Shown piece after piece: positions 8,930-18,107 of a stretch of 47,000 bases of DNA. The notes beneath the pieces are model-generated. The model did not search any database, was not told the origin of the DNA, and saw only the letters and a list, made by a program, of their open reading frames with translations. The DNA lies in assembly GCA_913045325.1 (NCBI GenBank), contig CAJWPZ010000012.1:1-47000 (forward strand), read 5' to 3'. The DNA is from an uncultured Flavobacteriaceae bacterium (lineage in GTDB: Bacteria; Bacteroidota; Bacteroidia; Flavobacteriales; Flavobacteriaceae). Positions within the stretch are counted from its first letter, which is position 1, and each line of letters starts with the position of its first letter. Made by a program: the position numbers and the translations under genes.

Positions 8930-9925
8930 TGGCTTAGAAATAACATCACTCACCAGATAAGAAAGTGCTTTGGCAACTTGGTTATGGTGTAGCTCATGTT
9001 TTGGTGCTGCTTCACAGATATGAATATACTTGCAGTTTTTTAACCTTGAAAAATAAGACACATATTGCCTTGCCTGTTCTAATGTGAAGCCACTAGGGCT
9101 TATGGCGCTACTTCCCATTTGCTTTATTGCATCCATATCTAGTTCTAGCCCAAATGGACTGCTGGCACAAAATCTTTTTGCCTCTTCTAGCATTTGTTTA
9201 AAAGGAGTTCCGGTTATGTAATGCTCAAAAAATGAATATTTAATTTTTTCTTTCAGTGTATCCATTGTATCAAATACTAGGCCCGAGGTATAGTTTTTAT
9301 GCAGCCCTAGGATATAGTATTTTTCTAGGTAGCCTTCTTCCATGGCATACCTAAAGCCATTGCCGCTATGCCTGTGCTCCAGTGCTCTAAAGTCTGAGTG
9401 TGGGTCAAGGTTTATGCAGTGTATTGATTGCTTTAATGCAGTGGCTGCTCCTTTAATATTTCCGTAGCTATTGTTATGGCCACCGCCAATAATAACAGGA
9501 ATCTTATTTGCTGAAATAACCTTTGTAATTACCTTGCTTACTTTAGTGTCAATTTGTGCTACCAAACTTCCAATTTTGGTTTGGTAATCAGGATCTTTCA
9601 TATCTAGTTTACAGGCGCTTTCTTGCTGTGTTTTACAATCTATCTCACCCAAAATAATAGTATTGCTTGGGTTTGTATAGGAGTTGGATTGAATGTTGCA
9701 AAGCGCAGAAAGACAACTATTCCAAGCTTTTTCTGTGCCGGGTCTTCCCATATTGGCACGAACACCAACATCTTCAGGGATACCTAAAAGTACATACTTG
9801 GCATTGCTTTTTTCAAGGTCTAGCCATGAACTGGCAAGGCCAACTGCATCACCAAATTTTTCTTCACCCTGTCTTTTTGAGGTGTGTTTTTTTAAGTCTT
9901 CTGTTGTGTAAAATTGAAGGCTCAT
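8927..9925 (-). CDS. hutG: Formimidoylglutamase HutG (arginase fold)
   Basis: 332 residues of the ureohydrolase (arginase/agmatinase) family. Manganese ligands are visible as His150 in IIGGGHNNSYG, Asp174-His176-Asp178 in NLDPHSDFR, and Asp263-Asp265 in LELDMDAI. The GGGHNN variant in place of the arginase GGDHS, and coupling to hutI, point to N-formimidoyl-L-glutamate as substrate, giving glutamate and formamide in the last step of histidine degradation. Its start codon overlaps the hutI stop by four bases (ATGA), so translation is probably coupled. hutH and hutU are not in the window. Confidence 0.88.
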   Translation of the reverse strand: MSLQFYTTEDLKKHTSKRQGEEKFGDAVGLASSWLDLEKSNAKYVLLGIPEDVGVRANMGRPGTEKAWNSCLSALCNIQSNSYTNPSNTIILGEIDCKTQQESACKLDMKDPDYQTKIGSLVAQIDTKVSKVITKVISANKIPVIIGGGHNNSYGNIKGAATALKQSIHCINLDPHSDFRALEHRHSGNGFRYAMEEGYLEKYYILGLHKNYTSGLVFDTMDTLKEKIKYSFFEHYITGTPFKQMLEEAKRFCASSPFGLELDMDAIKQMGSSAISPSGFTLEQARQYVSYFSRLKNCKYIHICEAAPKHELHHNQVAKALSYLVSDVISKP

Positions 9926-11157
9926 ACCAGTGTTCCGTTTAAAATTACTTGGTCTATGTTATTGCTTCCAAAGGCATAGGGCAAATAGCCATAACTAGGT
10001 ATTTTTTTAGTGATAATTAAATTGGCTTTTTTACCCTTTGTTATACTACCACAAGACTCGCTGAGCCCCATAGCATATGCGCCATTGATTGTGGCTGCAT
10101 TGATAGCCTCCTCTGGGCTTAGTTTCATTTTTATACACGCAGTGGCTACCGCAAAATTCATGTTACCACTTGGGGATGATCCTGGATTGTAATCTGTAGC
10201 TAGCGCCAGGGGTAATCCTGCATCAATGATATCTCTACCAGGGGTATACGGTATGCTCAAAAAATAAGAGCACAGGGGCAGAGCCACCGGCATTGTTTGG
10301 CTTTGTTGAAGCGCTGTAATATCTTCTTTATTTAAAACCTCAAGGTGATCTACACTTAGGGCATCGTGTTTAACACTTGCTGCAACCCCGCCCATGGCTG
10401 TAAATTGATTTACATGTGTTTTTGCTCTAAGGCCGTGCTTTTTACCTGCTTGTAATACTCTATTGGTGTCTGCAACAGAGAAATATCCTTGTTCACAAAA
10501 TACATCTACATAATCTGCTAGGTTTTCATTGGCAATTTGCTCCATCATCTCTCCACAAACTAAATCTAGGTAGCCCTCTTTATTGTTTTTAAATTCTGGT
10601 GGTATAGCGTGTGCTCCTAAAAAAGTGGTCTTTACAGCTATGTTGTATTTTTCTCCTAATTTTTTTGCCACGCGCAGCATTTTCACTTCTGCATCTGTGG
10701 TAAGGCCATAACCACTTTTTATTTCTATAGCACCAGTGCCTTGTTGTATGACTTCTTGTAGTCTTTTTTCAGATTGGGCAAATAATTCTTTTTGGCTTGT
10801 TGCCTGTAGTTTTTTTGCAGAGTTGATAATACCACCACCACTGGCTGCAATTTCTTGATAACTAAGGCCATTAATTCTATCCACAAATTCTTGTTCTCTA
10901 TTGCCTGCATATACAAGGTGTGTGTGGCTGTCACACCAAGATGGTAAGACTATTTTGCCAGAACAATCAAGGGTTTTAATGTCTTGAAAATTTGGTATTT
11001 CGCTCATCTGCCCGAAGCTGTGAATCACATCATTCTCTAGCATAAGCCATGCATTTTCTAGCCTGGGAAGCTCTTTCATTTCTTGGCCACTTACTTTTCG
11101 TGTAGTATGGGGCCTAATTTGAAGCAGCATTGCAATGTCTTTTAACAATAATTTCAT
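9922..11157 (-). CDS. hutI: Imidazolonepropionase HutI
   Basis: 411 residues, an amidohydrolase-fold enzyme of normal length. The metal-binding HxH is His78/His80 in CDSHTHLVYAG. Further ligands or substrate contacts are in TFLGAHAIP, KTHVNQF and ATDYNPGSSPS, all characteristic of HutI. It hydrolyses imidazolone-5-propionate to N-formimidoyl-glutamate, the substrate of the overlapping hutG, so the two genes encode consecutive steps. The start ATG is 62 bases from the start of the divergent PLP-enzyme gene, so the two promoters share a very short region. Confidence 0.93.
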   Translation of the reverse strand: MKLLLKDIAMLLQIRPHTTRKVSGQEMKELPRLENAWLMLENDVIHSFGQMSEIPNFQDIKTLDCSGKIVLPSWCDSHTHLVYAGNREQEFVDRINGLSYQEIAASGGGIINSAKKLQATSQKELFAQSEKRLQEVIQQGTGAIEIKSGYGLTTDAEVKMLRVAKKLGEKYNIAVKTTFLGAHAIPPEFKNNKEGYLDLVCGEMMEQIANENLADYVDVFCEQGYFSVADTNRVLQAGKKHGLRAKTHVNQFTAMGGVAASVKHDALSVDHLEVLNKEDITALQQSQTMPVALPLCSYFLSIPYTPGRDIIDAGLPLALATDYNPGSSPSGNMNFAVATACIKMKLSPEEAINAATINGAYAMGLSESCGSITKGKKANLIITKKIPSYGYLPYAFGSNNIDQVILNGTLV

Positions 11158-11219
11158 GTTATAAATATAGCAAACCTTGAAAGGTTTTAATACCTTAGAG
11201 CTCTAATTTTTTTTGTTTT

Positions 11220-12383
11220 ATGAAAAGAAAGAATCTAGGTATCAATACTATTTGCACTCATGTGGGTGAGATTGAAGATACGCAGTTTCAAGGAGCTATT
11301 TCTCCTTTATTTATGTCTAGCTCCTACCAATACGATGGTGTAGATGTAAAACGATACCCACGATATTTTAACACGCCCAATCAAGAGGGCTTAGGTAAAA
11401 AAATAGCGGCACTTGAGAGAAGTGAAACAGGCATGATCTTTAGTAGTGGTATGGCCGCTGTTAGTCACTGCTTGTTGGCTTTTTTGCATAAAGGTGATCA
11501 TGTTGTAATGCCTCAAACCCTCTACGGAGGAACCTATAATTTTGTAGTTGAAGAATTCCATAAATTTGGTATCGAGTATACCTTTGCAACTGGTTTTACT
11601 GAAAAAGATTTTGCAAAAGCCATTAAACCAAATACCAAGGTGCTCTATGTAGAAACGCCAAGTAACCCGCTTATGAAAGTTACAGATCTGGAAATTATTG
11701 CACGTCTTGCAAAACAGCATTCTTTGGTCTCTATGATAGACAATACTTTTGCGTCTCCAATAAATCAAACTCCTGCAGATTTTGGTATTGACATTATGAT
11801 ACATAGCGCCACAAAGTATATGGGAGGCCATAGTGATATTTGTGCTGGAGCTGTTGCCGCATCTACCAAGCATATGGATGTTATCTGGAATATTTCAAAA
11901 AATATTGGCGGTAGTCTAAGTGATTATACCGTGTGGCTTTTAGAAAGAAGTCTAAAGACCATGGCACTGCGTGTGAAGGCTCAAAATAAAACGGCAAAAA
12001 AAATGGCTAAATGGTTAGAAAAACATCCATTGGTTGCCAAGGTGTATTATCCTGGATTAAAGAGTCATCCAGACCACCTCTTGGCCAAAAAACAGATGAA
12101 AGGATATTCTGGGATGTTGTCTTTTGAACTGCTTCCAACACTAGACCCAAATAAATTTATGAAGCAATTAAAACTAATAAAACAGTCTATGAGCCTAGCA
12201 GGGGTAGAGTCTACCATTTTGTCTCCAACCCATACAAGCCATGCCTTATTAAGCCCTCAAGAAAGAGCCCATCAAGGAATTGCAGACGGTTTACTTCGTT
12301 TTTCTGTTGGCATTGAGGAGAAGGCAGATTTACTTATAGATTTAACACAAGCCTTTGAATCGCTCACAGAAAAAAGGGACTAA
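11220..12383 (+). CDS. Cys/Met metabolism PLP-dependent enzyme (cystathionine gamma-synthase / gamma-lyase type)
   Basis: 387 residues, full length for the trans-sulfuration enzyme family. The PLP lysine is Lys199 in HSATKYMGGHSD. The phosphate-binding loop is SSGMAA (75-80), the ring-stacking Tyr lies in TLYGGTYN, and the co-factor Asp in MIDNTFASP. The C-terminus has the family's substrate-binding segment (SLAGVESTILSPTHTSHA). Cystathionine gamma-synthase, cystathionine gamma-lyase, methionine gamma-lyase and O-acetylhomoserine sulfhydrylase share these motifs, so the substrate cannot be fixed from sequence. It lies 20 bases upstream of bshB1 on the same strand. A link to cysteine supply for bacillithiol is attractive but inferred. 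Confidence 0.88.
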   Translation: MKRKNLGINTICTHVGEIEDTQFQGAISPLFMSSSYQYDGVDVKRYPRYFNTPNQEGLGKKIAALERSETGMIFSSGMAAVSHCLLAFLHKGDHVVMPQTLYGGTYNFVVEEFHKFGIEYTFATGFTEKDFAKAIKPNTKVLYVETPSNPLMKVTDLEIIARLAKQHSLVSMIDNTFASPINQTPADFGIDIMIHSATKYMGGHSDICAGAVAASTKHMDVIWNISKNIGGSLSDYTVWLLERSLKTMALRVKAQNKTAKKMAKWLEKHPLVAKVYYPGLKSHPDHLLAKKQMKGYSGMLSFELLPTLDPNKFMKQLKLIKQSMSLAGVESTILSPTHTSHALLSPQERAHQGIADGLLRFSVGIEEKADLLIDLTQAFESLTEKRD

Positions 12384-12403
12384 TTACATTAATACTATTT
12401 ATT

Positions 12404-13120
12404 ATGAAACTAGATATATTAGCAATAGGTGCACATCCAGATGATGTAGAGATGAGTTGCGGCGGTACTATTGCCAAAGAAATAGCAAAAGGAAAAAAAG
12501 TTGGTATTTTAGACCTTACAAGAGGTGAGTTAGGAACAAGAGGTAGCGCTCAGATAAGAGATCAGGAAAGTGCTGCTGCAGCCAAAATATTAGGTATTTC
12601 TGTTAGACACAATTTAGCCCTAGCAGATGGTTTTTTTCAAAACGATGCACAGGCGCAGTTAAAAGTAATTCATTTTTTAAGAAAATACAGGCCAGAAATT
12701 GTGCTTTGCAACGCTGTAGATGATAGACATATAGACCATCCAAAAGGAAGCGATCTTGCGAGTAATGCTTGTTTTTTAAGTGGTCTAAGAAAGATAGAGA
12801 CCAAAGAAAATGGAGAGATTCAAGATCCTTGGAGACCAAAACAGGTATATCATTACATACAGTGGAAAGATCTAATTCCAGATTTTGTGGTAGATATTAC
12901 AGGGTACCAAGAAATAAAATTAAAAGCTGTGCACGCTTATGAAAGTCAATTCTTTGATGCCAAGAGTAAAGAGCCTATGACTCCTATTGCCTCAAAAAAT
13001 GCTACAGATAGCATGGAATACCGTGACAGAAATCTAGGGAGGCTCATCGGGGTTCATGCCGCTGAGGGATATACCATAGAGCGTTACATTGGTGTAGATT
13101 CTATTTTTGATTTACTATAA
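12404..13120 (+). CDS. bshB1: Bacillithiol biosynthesis deacetylase BshB1
   Basis: 238 residues of the LmbE/PIG-L zinc deacetylase family. The metal motif AHPDDVE is at 10-16 and a second metal stretch is DDRHIDHPKG. LTRGELGTRG and YESQF match the BshB1 branch. The enzyme removes the acetyl group from GlcNAc-malate in bacillithiol synthesis, giving the amine to which cysteine is later attached. The gene follows the PLP enzyme by 20 bases and is probably cotranscribed with it. bshA and bshC are not in the window. Confidence 0.92.
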   Translation: MKLDILAIGAHPDDVEMSCGGTIAKEIAKGKKVGILDLTRGELGTRGSAQIRDQESAAAAKILGISVRHNLALADGFFQNDAQAQLKVIHFLRKYRPEIVLCNAVDDRHIDHPKGSDLASNACFLSGLRKIETKENGEIQDPWRPKQVYHYIQWKDLIPDFVVDITGYQEIKLKAVHAYESQFFDAKSKEPMTPIASKNATDSMEYRDRNLGRLIGVHAAEGYTIERYIGVDSIFDLL

Positions 13121-13194
13121 AACCACCGCTAGGATTCTTAGCACCTGATGGCTAGTTCAATAAAGAAAAAGCCCTAATTTTTTTATTTTTTTAA

Positions 13195-13225
13195 TTGCAG
13201 ATAGAATTCTAATATTCTATCTTTG
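13195..13225 (+). promoter_or_regulatory. Promoter of tRNA-His
   Basis: TTG at 13195-13197, a 20-base spacer, then TATCTTTG at 13218-13225. Both elements and the spacing fit the Bacteroidota sigma factor consensus. Transcription would start about 55 bases upstream of the tRNA, leaving a short leader with a CTAAAG/CTTTAG stem. Confidence 0.7.
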
Positions 13226-13286
13226 CACCCGCTAAAGTATGTAATGCTTTAGTGATATTGCTAACTCTTTATAAAGAGCGCTACAT

Positions 13287-13361
13287 GGTGGTTGTAGCTC
13301 AGTTGGTTAGAGCGCTGGTTTGTGGTACCAGAGGTCGCCGGTTCGAACCCGGTCTTCCACC
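13287..13361 (+). tRNA. tRNA-His (anticodon GTG)
   Basis: A full cloverleaf. The D stem is GCTC/GAGC. The anticodon stem is CTGGT/ACCAG around a TTGTGGT loop, giving anticodon GTG. The T arm is GCCGG-TTCGAAC-CCGGT. The extra 5' G at 13287 (position -1) faces C73, the identity mark of tRNA-His. CCA is not encoded. The acceptor stem has two adjacent U-U oppositions (5-68 and 6-67). It is followed directly by a terminator. Confidence 0.95.
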
Positions 13362-13364
13362 CTT

Positions 13365-13397
13365 AAAACTCCTTACTTAATTGTAAGGAGTTTTTTT
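13365..13397 (+). terminator. Terminator after tRNA-His
   Basis: A perfect 12-base stem AAAACTCCTTAC/GTAAGGAGTTTT with a 6-base loop and a T run. The A-rich left arm could also serve the convergent symporter gene on the minus strand. Confidence 0.88.
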
Positions 13398-13414
13398 AGT
13401 TTATAATATGTTGC

Positions 13415-14902
13415 TTATTCAGTAGCCTTTGCAGGATATATTTTTGAAACGATATAACCAACAATCATTGCCAAAGCGAAAGAGGGTGCTAGTACATCCA
13501 ATTCTTTAAAGTACGGGCCAATCCCTTCCATTTCTGACACTACAAACTTGAATAAAATAACAGAGGCAAAGCCAGTAACCATTGAAGCAATTGCCCCTTT
13601 CTCTGAATATCCTTTCCAGAACAGCGTAAGTATAATCACAGGACAGAAGGTGGCTGCAATACCAGACCATCCAAAAATCATAATCCAAAAAACCTGCCTA
13701 TCTGGATATAGATTGTACAATAGTATAGCAATACCTAGTGCGGCTAGAGCCATTACAATAGTTACCCATCTGGAGAAATTTGCTAAGTCCTCATCTTTTA
13801 AATCTGGTCTAAATATTTTTTGGTAGAAGTCACGTGTTATAGCACTAGAAGCTAAAATAAGTAATGAATCAATAGTAGACATAATTGCCGACAGCACAAT
13901 GGCAATAAAAATAGCAACTAAAATGGTGGGCAAAAACTCATTGGTTATCATACTTAGTACATCTTCTCCTCCTGTACCCAATATAGTTTCTGGATCTTGT
14001 CCTTCACTTGTAAAATATATACGTGCTAGAATACCAATGGTAACTGCTGCGGCATCTGTTAAGAGCGTGAATAGCAGTGCCACCCATTTACCTTTATCTA
14101 TTTCGTGTTCACTTTTTATTGACATAAAACGAACATACACTTGTGGTGAGCCTAAGAAGCCCAAACCAATCATAGAGAAACCTAGTATGGTAAATAAATT
14201 CATCCAGCCGTCATCACTTCTACCCATTATTTGTGTTAAGGTTGGGTCAATGGCATTAAGTCCTTGGGTAATTCCAGCTCCATGATCCATAGAAAACCAA
14301 ACCACAATTGGAAGCAATACCAAACCAATGAACATTAAAACACCTTGAAACATATCAGACCAAACAGCCGCCACAAAACCACCAATAAAAATATATACCA
14401 GTACAATACTAAAGCCAACAAGTACTCCAATTCTATAATCTATACCCAGCATAGACTCAAAAGCAATACCAGTTACATCCATTTGAGATGCAACATAAAT
14501 AACTACAAACACCACCAATACTGAGGCAGCAATTATTCTAAGGGTATTAGTAGAGGATTTGAAGTGGCTTTGAAGGTAGTCTGGTATGGTGATGGCTTTA
14601 TACTCGTCTGACATTCTTTTAAACTTTTTGGCCATAAATTGCCAAGAAATAAAAACACCTAGAAGCTCACCCGCTACAACCCAATATCCTGAATACCCTG
14701 CAATAGCACCCATACCTGTAAGGCCTATTAAAAGCCAACCAGATTCTCCTGTTGCTCTGGCTGAAAATGCAACAGCCCAAAAGCCCATTTTTTTTCCGCC
14801 CAAATAATAATCACTCATACTCTTTACTCTTCGAGAGGCTATAATTCCTATTAAAAATAGAATAGCTACATAAATACCTAGCACGATAATTTTTGTAATC
14901 AT
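13415..14902 (-). CDS. putP: Sodium:proline symporter (PutP-like, SSS family)
   Basis: 495 residues with about 13 hydrophobic helices, typical of sodium:solute symporters. I start at ATG 14902; the frame is open to 14953 but the extra 17 residues are charged and unlike the family. PutP-like stretches include FSARATGESGWLLIGLTG in helices 2-3, TIPDYLQSHF, WSDMFQGVLMF and LSAIMSTIDSLLILASSA, the last carrying the Ser/Thr sodium-site residues. It would import proline with Na+ across the inner membrane; close relatives can take other amino acids or organic acids. It lies 80 bases downstream of the M14 peptidase gene on the same strand, which fits joint use of peptides and amino acids. Confidence 0.82.
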   Translation of the reverse strand: MITKIIVLGIYVAILFLIGIIASRRVKSMSDYYLGGKKMGFWAVAFSARATGESGWLLIGLTGMGAIAGYSGYWVVAGELLGVFISWQFMAKKFKRMSDEYKAITIPDYLQSHFKSSTNTLRIIAASVLVVFVVIYVASQMDVTGIAFESMLGIDYRIGVLVGFSIVLVYIFIGGFVAAVWSDMFQGVLMFIGLVLLPIVVWFSMDHGAGITQGLNAIDPTLTQIMGRSDDGWMNLFTILGFSMIGLGFLGSPQVYVRFMSIKSEHEIDKGKWVALLFTLLTDAAAVTIGILARIYFTSEGQDPETILGTGGEDVLSMITNEFLPTILVAIFIAIVLSAIMSTIDSLLILASSAITRDFYQKIFRPDLKDEDLANFSRWVTIVMALAALGIAILLYNLYPDRQVFWIMIFGWSGIAATFCPVIILTLFWKGYSEKGAIASMVTGFASVILFKFVVSEMEGIGPYFKELDVLAPSFALAMIVGYIVSKIYPAKATE

Positions 14903-14982
14903 TTTTGTTTTTTTTTTAATTAAGTACCCCTTGCTGTATGCTAAAGGGAGCAATGTGTTATTATTTTATTTTTTAAGGTAAA

Positions 14983-17508
14983 CTACATCTCATCTCCAAA
15001 GAAAATACCGTTCATTAGTAGTTTATTTGTACCATACCAAAAGGCTCTAAAATTAGTATTATCTGTAAAATAAAGTACATTTCCACGCCCAAGGTTTGCT
15101 TTTTTAAAGGGTACCGTATTTTTTAATAGCTCCAAATTTGGTAAAGAAATATAACCGCTAAGCAGTGGGCTAGCCGAGTATTTTATTGGGTTGTTGTAGC
15201 TGTTTTTATCTGCCTCTACAAATAGTGTTGTATTTCTAAAAACGGGAAGTTTGTTGTTTTTATATCCAAATGCGATAGGGTGGGAGCGGTCTAGGGTTGT
15301 CTGGAAAATAGCACCTCCAATATATTGAGCACCTCTATAATCTCCACGCTGTTCAAAACTAATATTGTTTGCTGTATCCTTTTTAGTTTTGAAGTTCATT
15401 TTGAGAAACTCGTTTTTATCTAGCCACTTACCCGCGCTTTTATACCCAATAAGTGTTCCGCCGTTTTGAACCCAGGTTTTTAGTTTTTTAGCAGCCTGTT
15501 TGTCTAAGGTCTTCCCTGAAGTGGCTGGCATTATGATATCTGTATATTTACTAATATCTACTCTTCCAAAGTTTTTTGTGTCCAGTTTTGTGATGTGCAT
15601 ATCATAGCGCTGGTCAAACAAATGCCAGATTTCTCCTGCATCATAAGGATTAATACCATCGCCAACAAGCATCGCTACCTTTGGTAGCTTTAGGGCTTTA
15701 AATTGATTGCTCCCTAAGTTTACTTTTTGAGTTTGTCCAGAGTTTACAGCATCTATTGTAACTCCAGTTTGTGCAACTATTTCCTGTATAACATCTGCTA
15801 TATCTTTTGGCGATAGCTCTTGATTTTGAACAGGAATTAAAATAGTACCATAATCATACTCCTTGTCTTGAGTGCTAAAGGGAGTCATGCCTACTTTGGC
15901 CCGTATCCCTCTTTTTAAAAGCATGTTTAGCGCTTTAGGAGTATAGTAATCATGCCATTGCATTAGATAGCCATACCCCGAATATTTTGGAGCAGTGGCC
16001 TCTGGTTTTAATAAGGTTGTTATTTTATCTCCAATGTTTTCAACAGGTATGTTTTCATTGTAATCTAAGTTAAATGCTAAGGGGAAAGTCCATGCGCTAA
16101 CATCATAAAATAAACTGTCTTTAAATTTGGTTCTCTTTTCAAACATGGCATTAATAAGCCTATGCTGTCTTTGGTTTTTTGGAACGGCATAACTACTTTG
16201 TTTTGTGTAGTGTTTTCCGTTTGAAGTGAAATCTTTGGCTATTTTATGTACCTGTATGTTTTGACGCATAAGTATTTCGGCTAGATGATACGCTTTAGAG
16301 GGATCTTTTTCATCTCCAAATACAATAGCATCCGCATTTGCAGATTCTTTAAAGGCCTGGTGGTAAAACTCTTGTTGGTAGGATAGTATTTTTTGACGCA
16401 TGGCAACAGCCGCCTCTAAAGTTGAGAGTGCTGCTGTAAATTGATTGCGAATTGTGAAAGGGAAGGTTAAAATACCGTTTACACTTTCTTGGGCATGACC
16501 CCTGGAGGATGCCTGTTCAAACAAAATTCCGATACTCCCATTGATATCTGGAAAGGTGGATCCTTTGCCGTAATAAAAATCATCAAAACTTTCTTTGGAG
16601 TAATAAAAGTTACCAATTTTATCAAAAGCCGTTGCGTGATAGGTGCCAATCTCTCCTGTTAAGTCTTGATTTTGTTGAGGTGTTAATGGATGTGTTCTAG
16701 AAGGAATACCGGGCTGGAAAAAGAAACTAGAATTGGTTCCCATCTCGTGGTGGTCTGTCAAAATATTAGGCATCCATTTATGGAATGTTGCAATGCGCGC
16801 TCTACTCTCTGGTAATTGCGCAGGTAGCCAATCACGGTTCATGTCAAACCAATAATGATTGGTACGCCCACCTGGCCATACCTCGGCATACTCTCTATCA
16901 TTGGGGTCTGGATTGATGTTCTTGCTTTTATTAGTATTGGCCCAATATGCAAAGCGTTGCAGCCCATCTGGGTTGTATGATGGGTCAAATAAAATAACGG
17001 TGTTGTTAAGTAGTGTGTCTATAGATGGTCCTTGTGCCGCGGCCAAATAATAGGCAACTGCAAGCGCAGCGTTGGATCCGCTGGGTTCATTTCCGTGTAT
17101 AGAAAAACCTTGTTGCACCACTATAGGCATCTCATTGATGTTTGTATCCCTAGGTTCTTTTTGGGTTAACTCAAGATGCTGTTGTCTAATAGTTTCAATC
17201 TTTGAGTGGTTGCTGGCAGAGGTGATGGTGAGAAGCAGTAATGGGCGCCCTTCAAAGGTGGCCCCTCTGTTTTCTATGGTAATTCTATCACTACTGCTGG
17301 CCAGAGTGTACATGTATTGCACCAGTTTATCATGGGTGATGTGCCAGTCTCCAACTTGATGCCCTATACTGCTTTTAGGAGTTGGAATACTTGGGTTATA
17401 ACTAACATCTGTTGGGAGATAGTACTGAAGATCTACTTGGTAGTCTTGCGCGATGTTTTTTGATATTCCTAGTAAGAGTACTACAACTAAAAGAGTATAT
17501 TTTTTCAT
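14983..17508 (-). CDS. Secreted M14 zinc carboxypeptidase with C-terminal amidotransferase-like domain
   Basis: 841 residues with a signal peptide (residues 1-20, likely cleavage after NIA). The M14 catalytic domain occupies about 50-370. Zinc ligands are His138 and Glu141 in SIHGNEPSG and a His in TDHHEMG (253/254). The catalytic Glu is Glu331 in GILFEQASSRG. The remaining half includes a class I glutamine-amidotransferase-like or DJ-1-like domain near 620-720 (VAMLVGDGINPYDAG, GGTLIGYKSAG) with no obvious catalytic cysteine. The protein probably trims peptides outside the inner membrane. It precedes the PutP-like symporter on the same strand, so digestion and uptake may be coexpressed; this is inference. 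Confidence 0.87.
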   Translation of the reverse strand: MKKYTLLVVVLLLGISKNIAQDYQVDLQYYLPTDVSYNPSIPTPKSSIGHQVGDWHITHDKLVQYMYTLASSSDRITIENRGATFEGRPLLLLTITSASNHSKIETIRQQHLELTQKEPRDTNINEMPIVVQQGFSIHGNEPSGSNAALAVAYYLAAAQGPSIDTLLNNTVILFDPSYNPDGLQRFAYWANTNKSKNINPDPNDREYAEVWPGGRTNHYWFDMNRDWLPAQLPESRARIATFHKWMPNILTDHHEMGTNSSFFFQPGIPSRTHPLTPQQNQDLTGEIGTYHATAFDKIGNFYYSKESFDDFYYGKGSTFPDINGSIGILFEQASSRGHAQESVNGILTFPFTIRNQFTAALSTLEAAVAMRQKILSYQQEFYHQAFKESANADAIVFGDEKDPSKAYHLAEILMRQNIQVHKIAKDFTSNGKHYTKQSSYAVPKNQRQHRLINAMFEKRTKFKDSLFYDVSAWTFPLAFNLDYNENIPVENIGDKITTLLKPEATAPKYSGYGYLMQWHDYYTPKALNMLLKRGIRAKVGMTPFSTQDKEYDYGTILIPVQNQELSPKDIADVIQEIVAQTGVTIDAVNSGQTQKVNLGSNQFKALKLPKVAMLVGDGINPYDAGEIWHLFDQRYDMHITKLDTKNFGRVDISKYTDIIMPATSGKTLDKQAAKKLKTWVQNGGTLIGYKSAGKWLDKNEFLKMNFKTKKDTANNISFEQRGDYRGAQYIGGAIFQTTLDRSHPIAFGYKNNKLPVFRNTTLFVEADKNSYNNPIKYSASPLLSGYISLPNLELLKNTVPFKKANLGRGNVLYFTDNTNFRAFWYGTNKLLMNGIFFGDEM

Positions 17509-17580
17509 TGGTGCTTCTATTTCATTACCTAGTAAAAATACAAAATCGACAACGTTTTGCCCCCATAAAAAAGAGGATAA

Positions 17581-17616
17581 AAAAAACCGACCTTAAATAA
17601 GTAGGTCGGTTTTTTA
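17581..17616 (-). terminator. Terminator downstream of the PUR-domain gene
   Basis: The stem AAAAACCGACCT/AGGTCGGTTTTT with A and T runs on both sides lies 23 bases beyond the stop of the minus-strand PUR-domain gene and upstream of the M14 gene. It separates the two transcription units. Confidence 0.82.
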
Positions 17617-17638
17617 TTAATGCATATGTATGTAATAA

Positions 17639-18037
17639 TTATATATCATCAAAGTCTAAATCTGTAAAATTTGTTTTTGCAGGTTGCTCTGCGGTAGGGT
17701 CTAAATCTTCAGAGATGGGCGCTGGTTTGTCTTCTTGTTTTGTGTAGTCACTTCGGTGACGCTCACTAATTACTTCTTCCCCTTTTTCTTTGATAACATA
17801 ATCTATCATTTGATCAAGGTTGTCTTTAAACTCATGAAAGTCTTCCTTGTATAGATAAATCTTGTGTTTTTTGTAGTGAAAAGAACCATCATCATTGGTA
17901 AATTTTTTACTCTCTGTGATGGTCAGATAATAATCACCAGCTTTTGTAGCTCTTACGTCAAAAAAATAAGTGCGTCTTCCGGCACGCATTACCTTGCTAA
18001 ATATTTCTTCTTGATCCATCGAGTATTTCTCGCCCAT
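17639..18037 (-). CDS. PUR-domain nucleic-acid-binding protein (DUF3276)
   Basis: 132 residues. The first about 85 residues match the Bacteroidota DUF3276/PUR repeat (IFSKVMRAGRRTYFFDVRATKAGDYYLTITESKK), a single-stranded nucleic-acid-binding fold related to eukaryotic Pur-alpha and Borrelia BpuR. The rest is an acidic, probably disordered tail ending DLDFDDI. One repeat suggests that it dimerises. Targets are unknown. A second in-frame Met at residue 7 is an alternative start. It stands alone between two hairpin or AT-rich gaps. Confidence 0.88.
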   Translation of the reverse strand: MGEKYSMDQEEIFSKVMRAGRRTYFFDVRATKAGDYYLTITESKKFTNDDGSFHYKKHKIYLYKEDFHEFKDNLDQMIDYVIKEKGEEVISERHRSDYTKQEDKPAPISEDLDPTAEQPAKTNFTDLDFDDI

Positions 18038-18107
18038 AATAATAAAAATTTCTGAAATTTATTTATACTCAAAAATCATAAAAAAAAATAAAAACCGCAA
18101 CTTAAAG

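Noticed and set aside
11158-11219. A possible SAM-type riboswitch before the sulfur amino-acid enzyme gene.
   Set aside because: The divergent gap is only 62 bases and shows no riboswitch-like stems.
11391-11873. A 160-codon ORF on the minus strand inside the PLP-enzyme gene.
   Set aside because: It lies wholly opposite a gene with intact catalytic motifs, is cysteine-rich without pattern, and has no promoter or domain.
13899-14285. A 128-codon plus-strand ORF inside the symporter gene.
   Set aside because: It is the complement of membrane-helix codons in putP and has no domain; a typical shadow.
14903-14982. Overlapping inverted repeats (TTGCT/AGCAA and CCCTT/AAGGG on the minus strand) between the M14 and symporter genes.
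   Set aside because: The stems are only five pairs, mutually exclusive, and lack a T run; too weak to call a terminator or switch.
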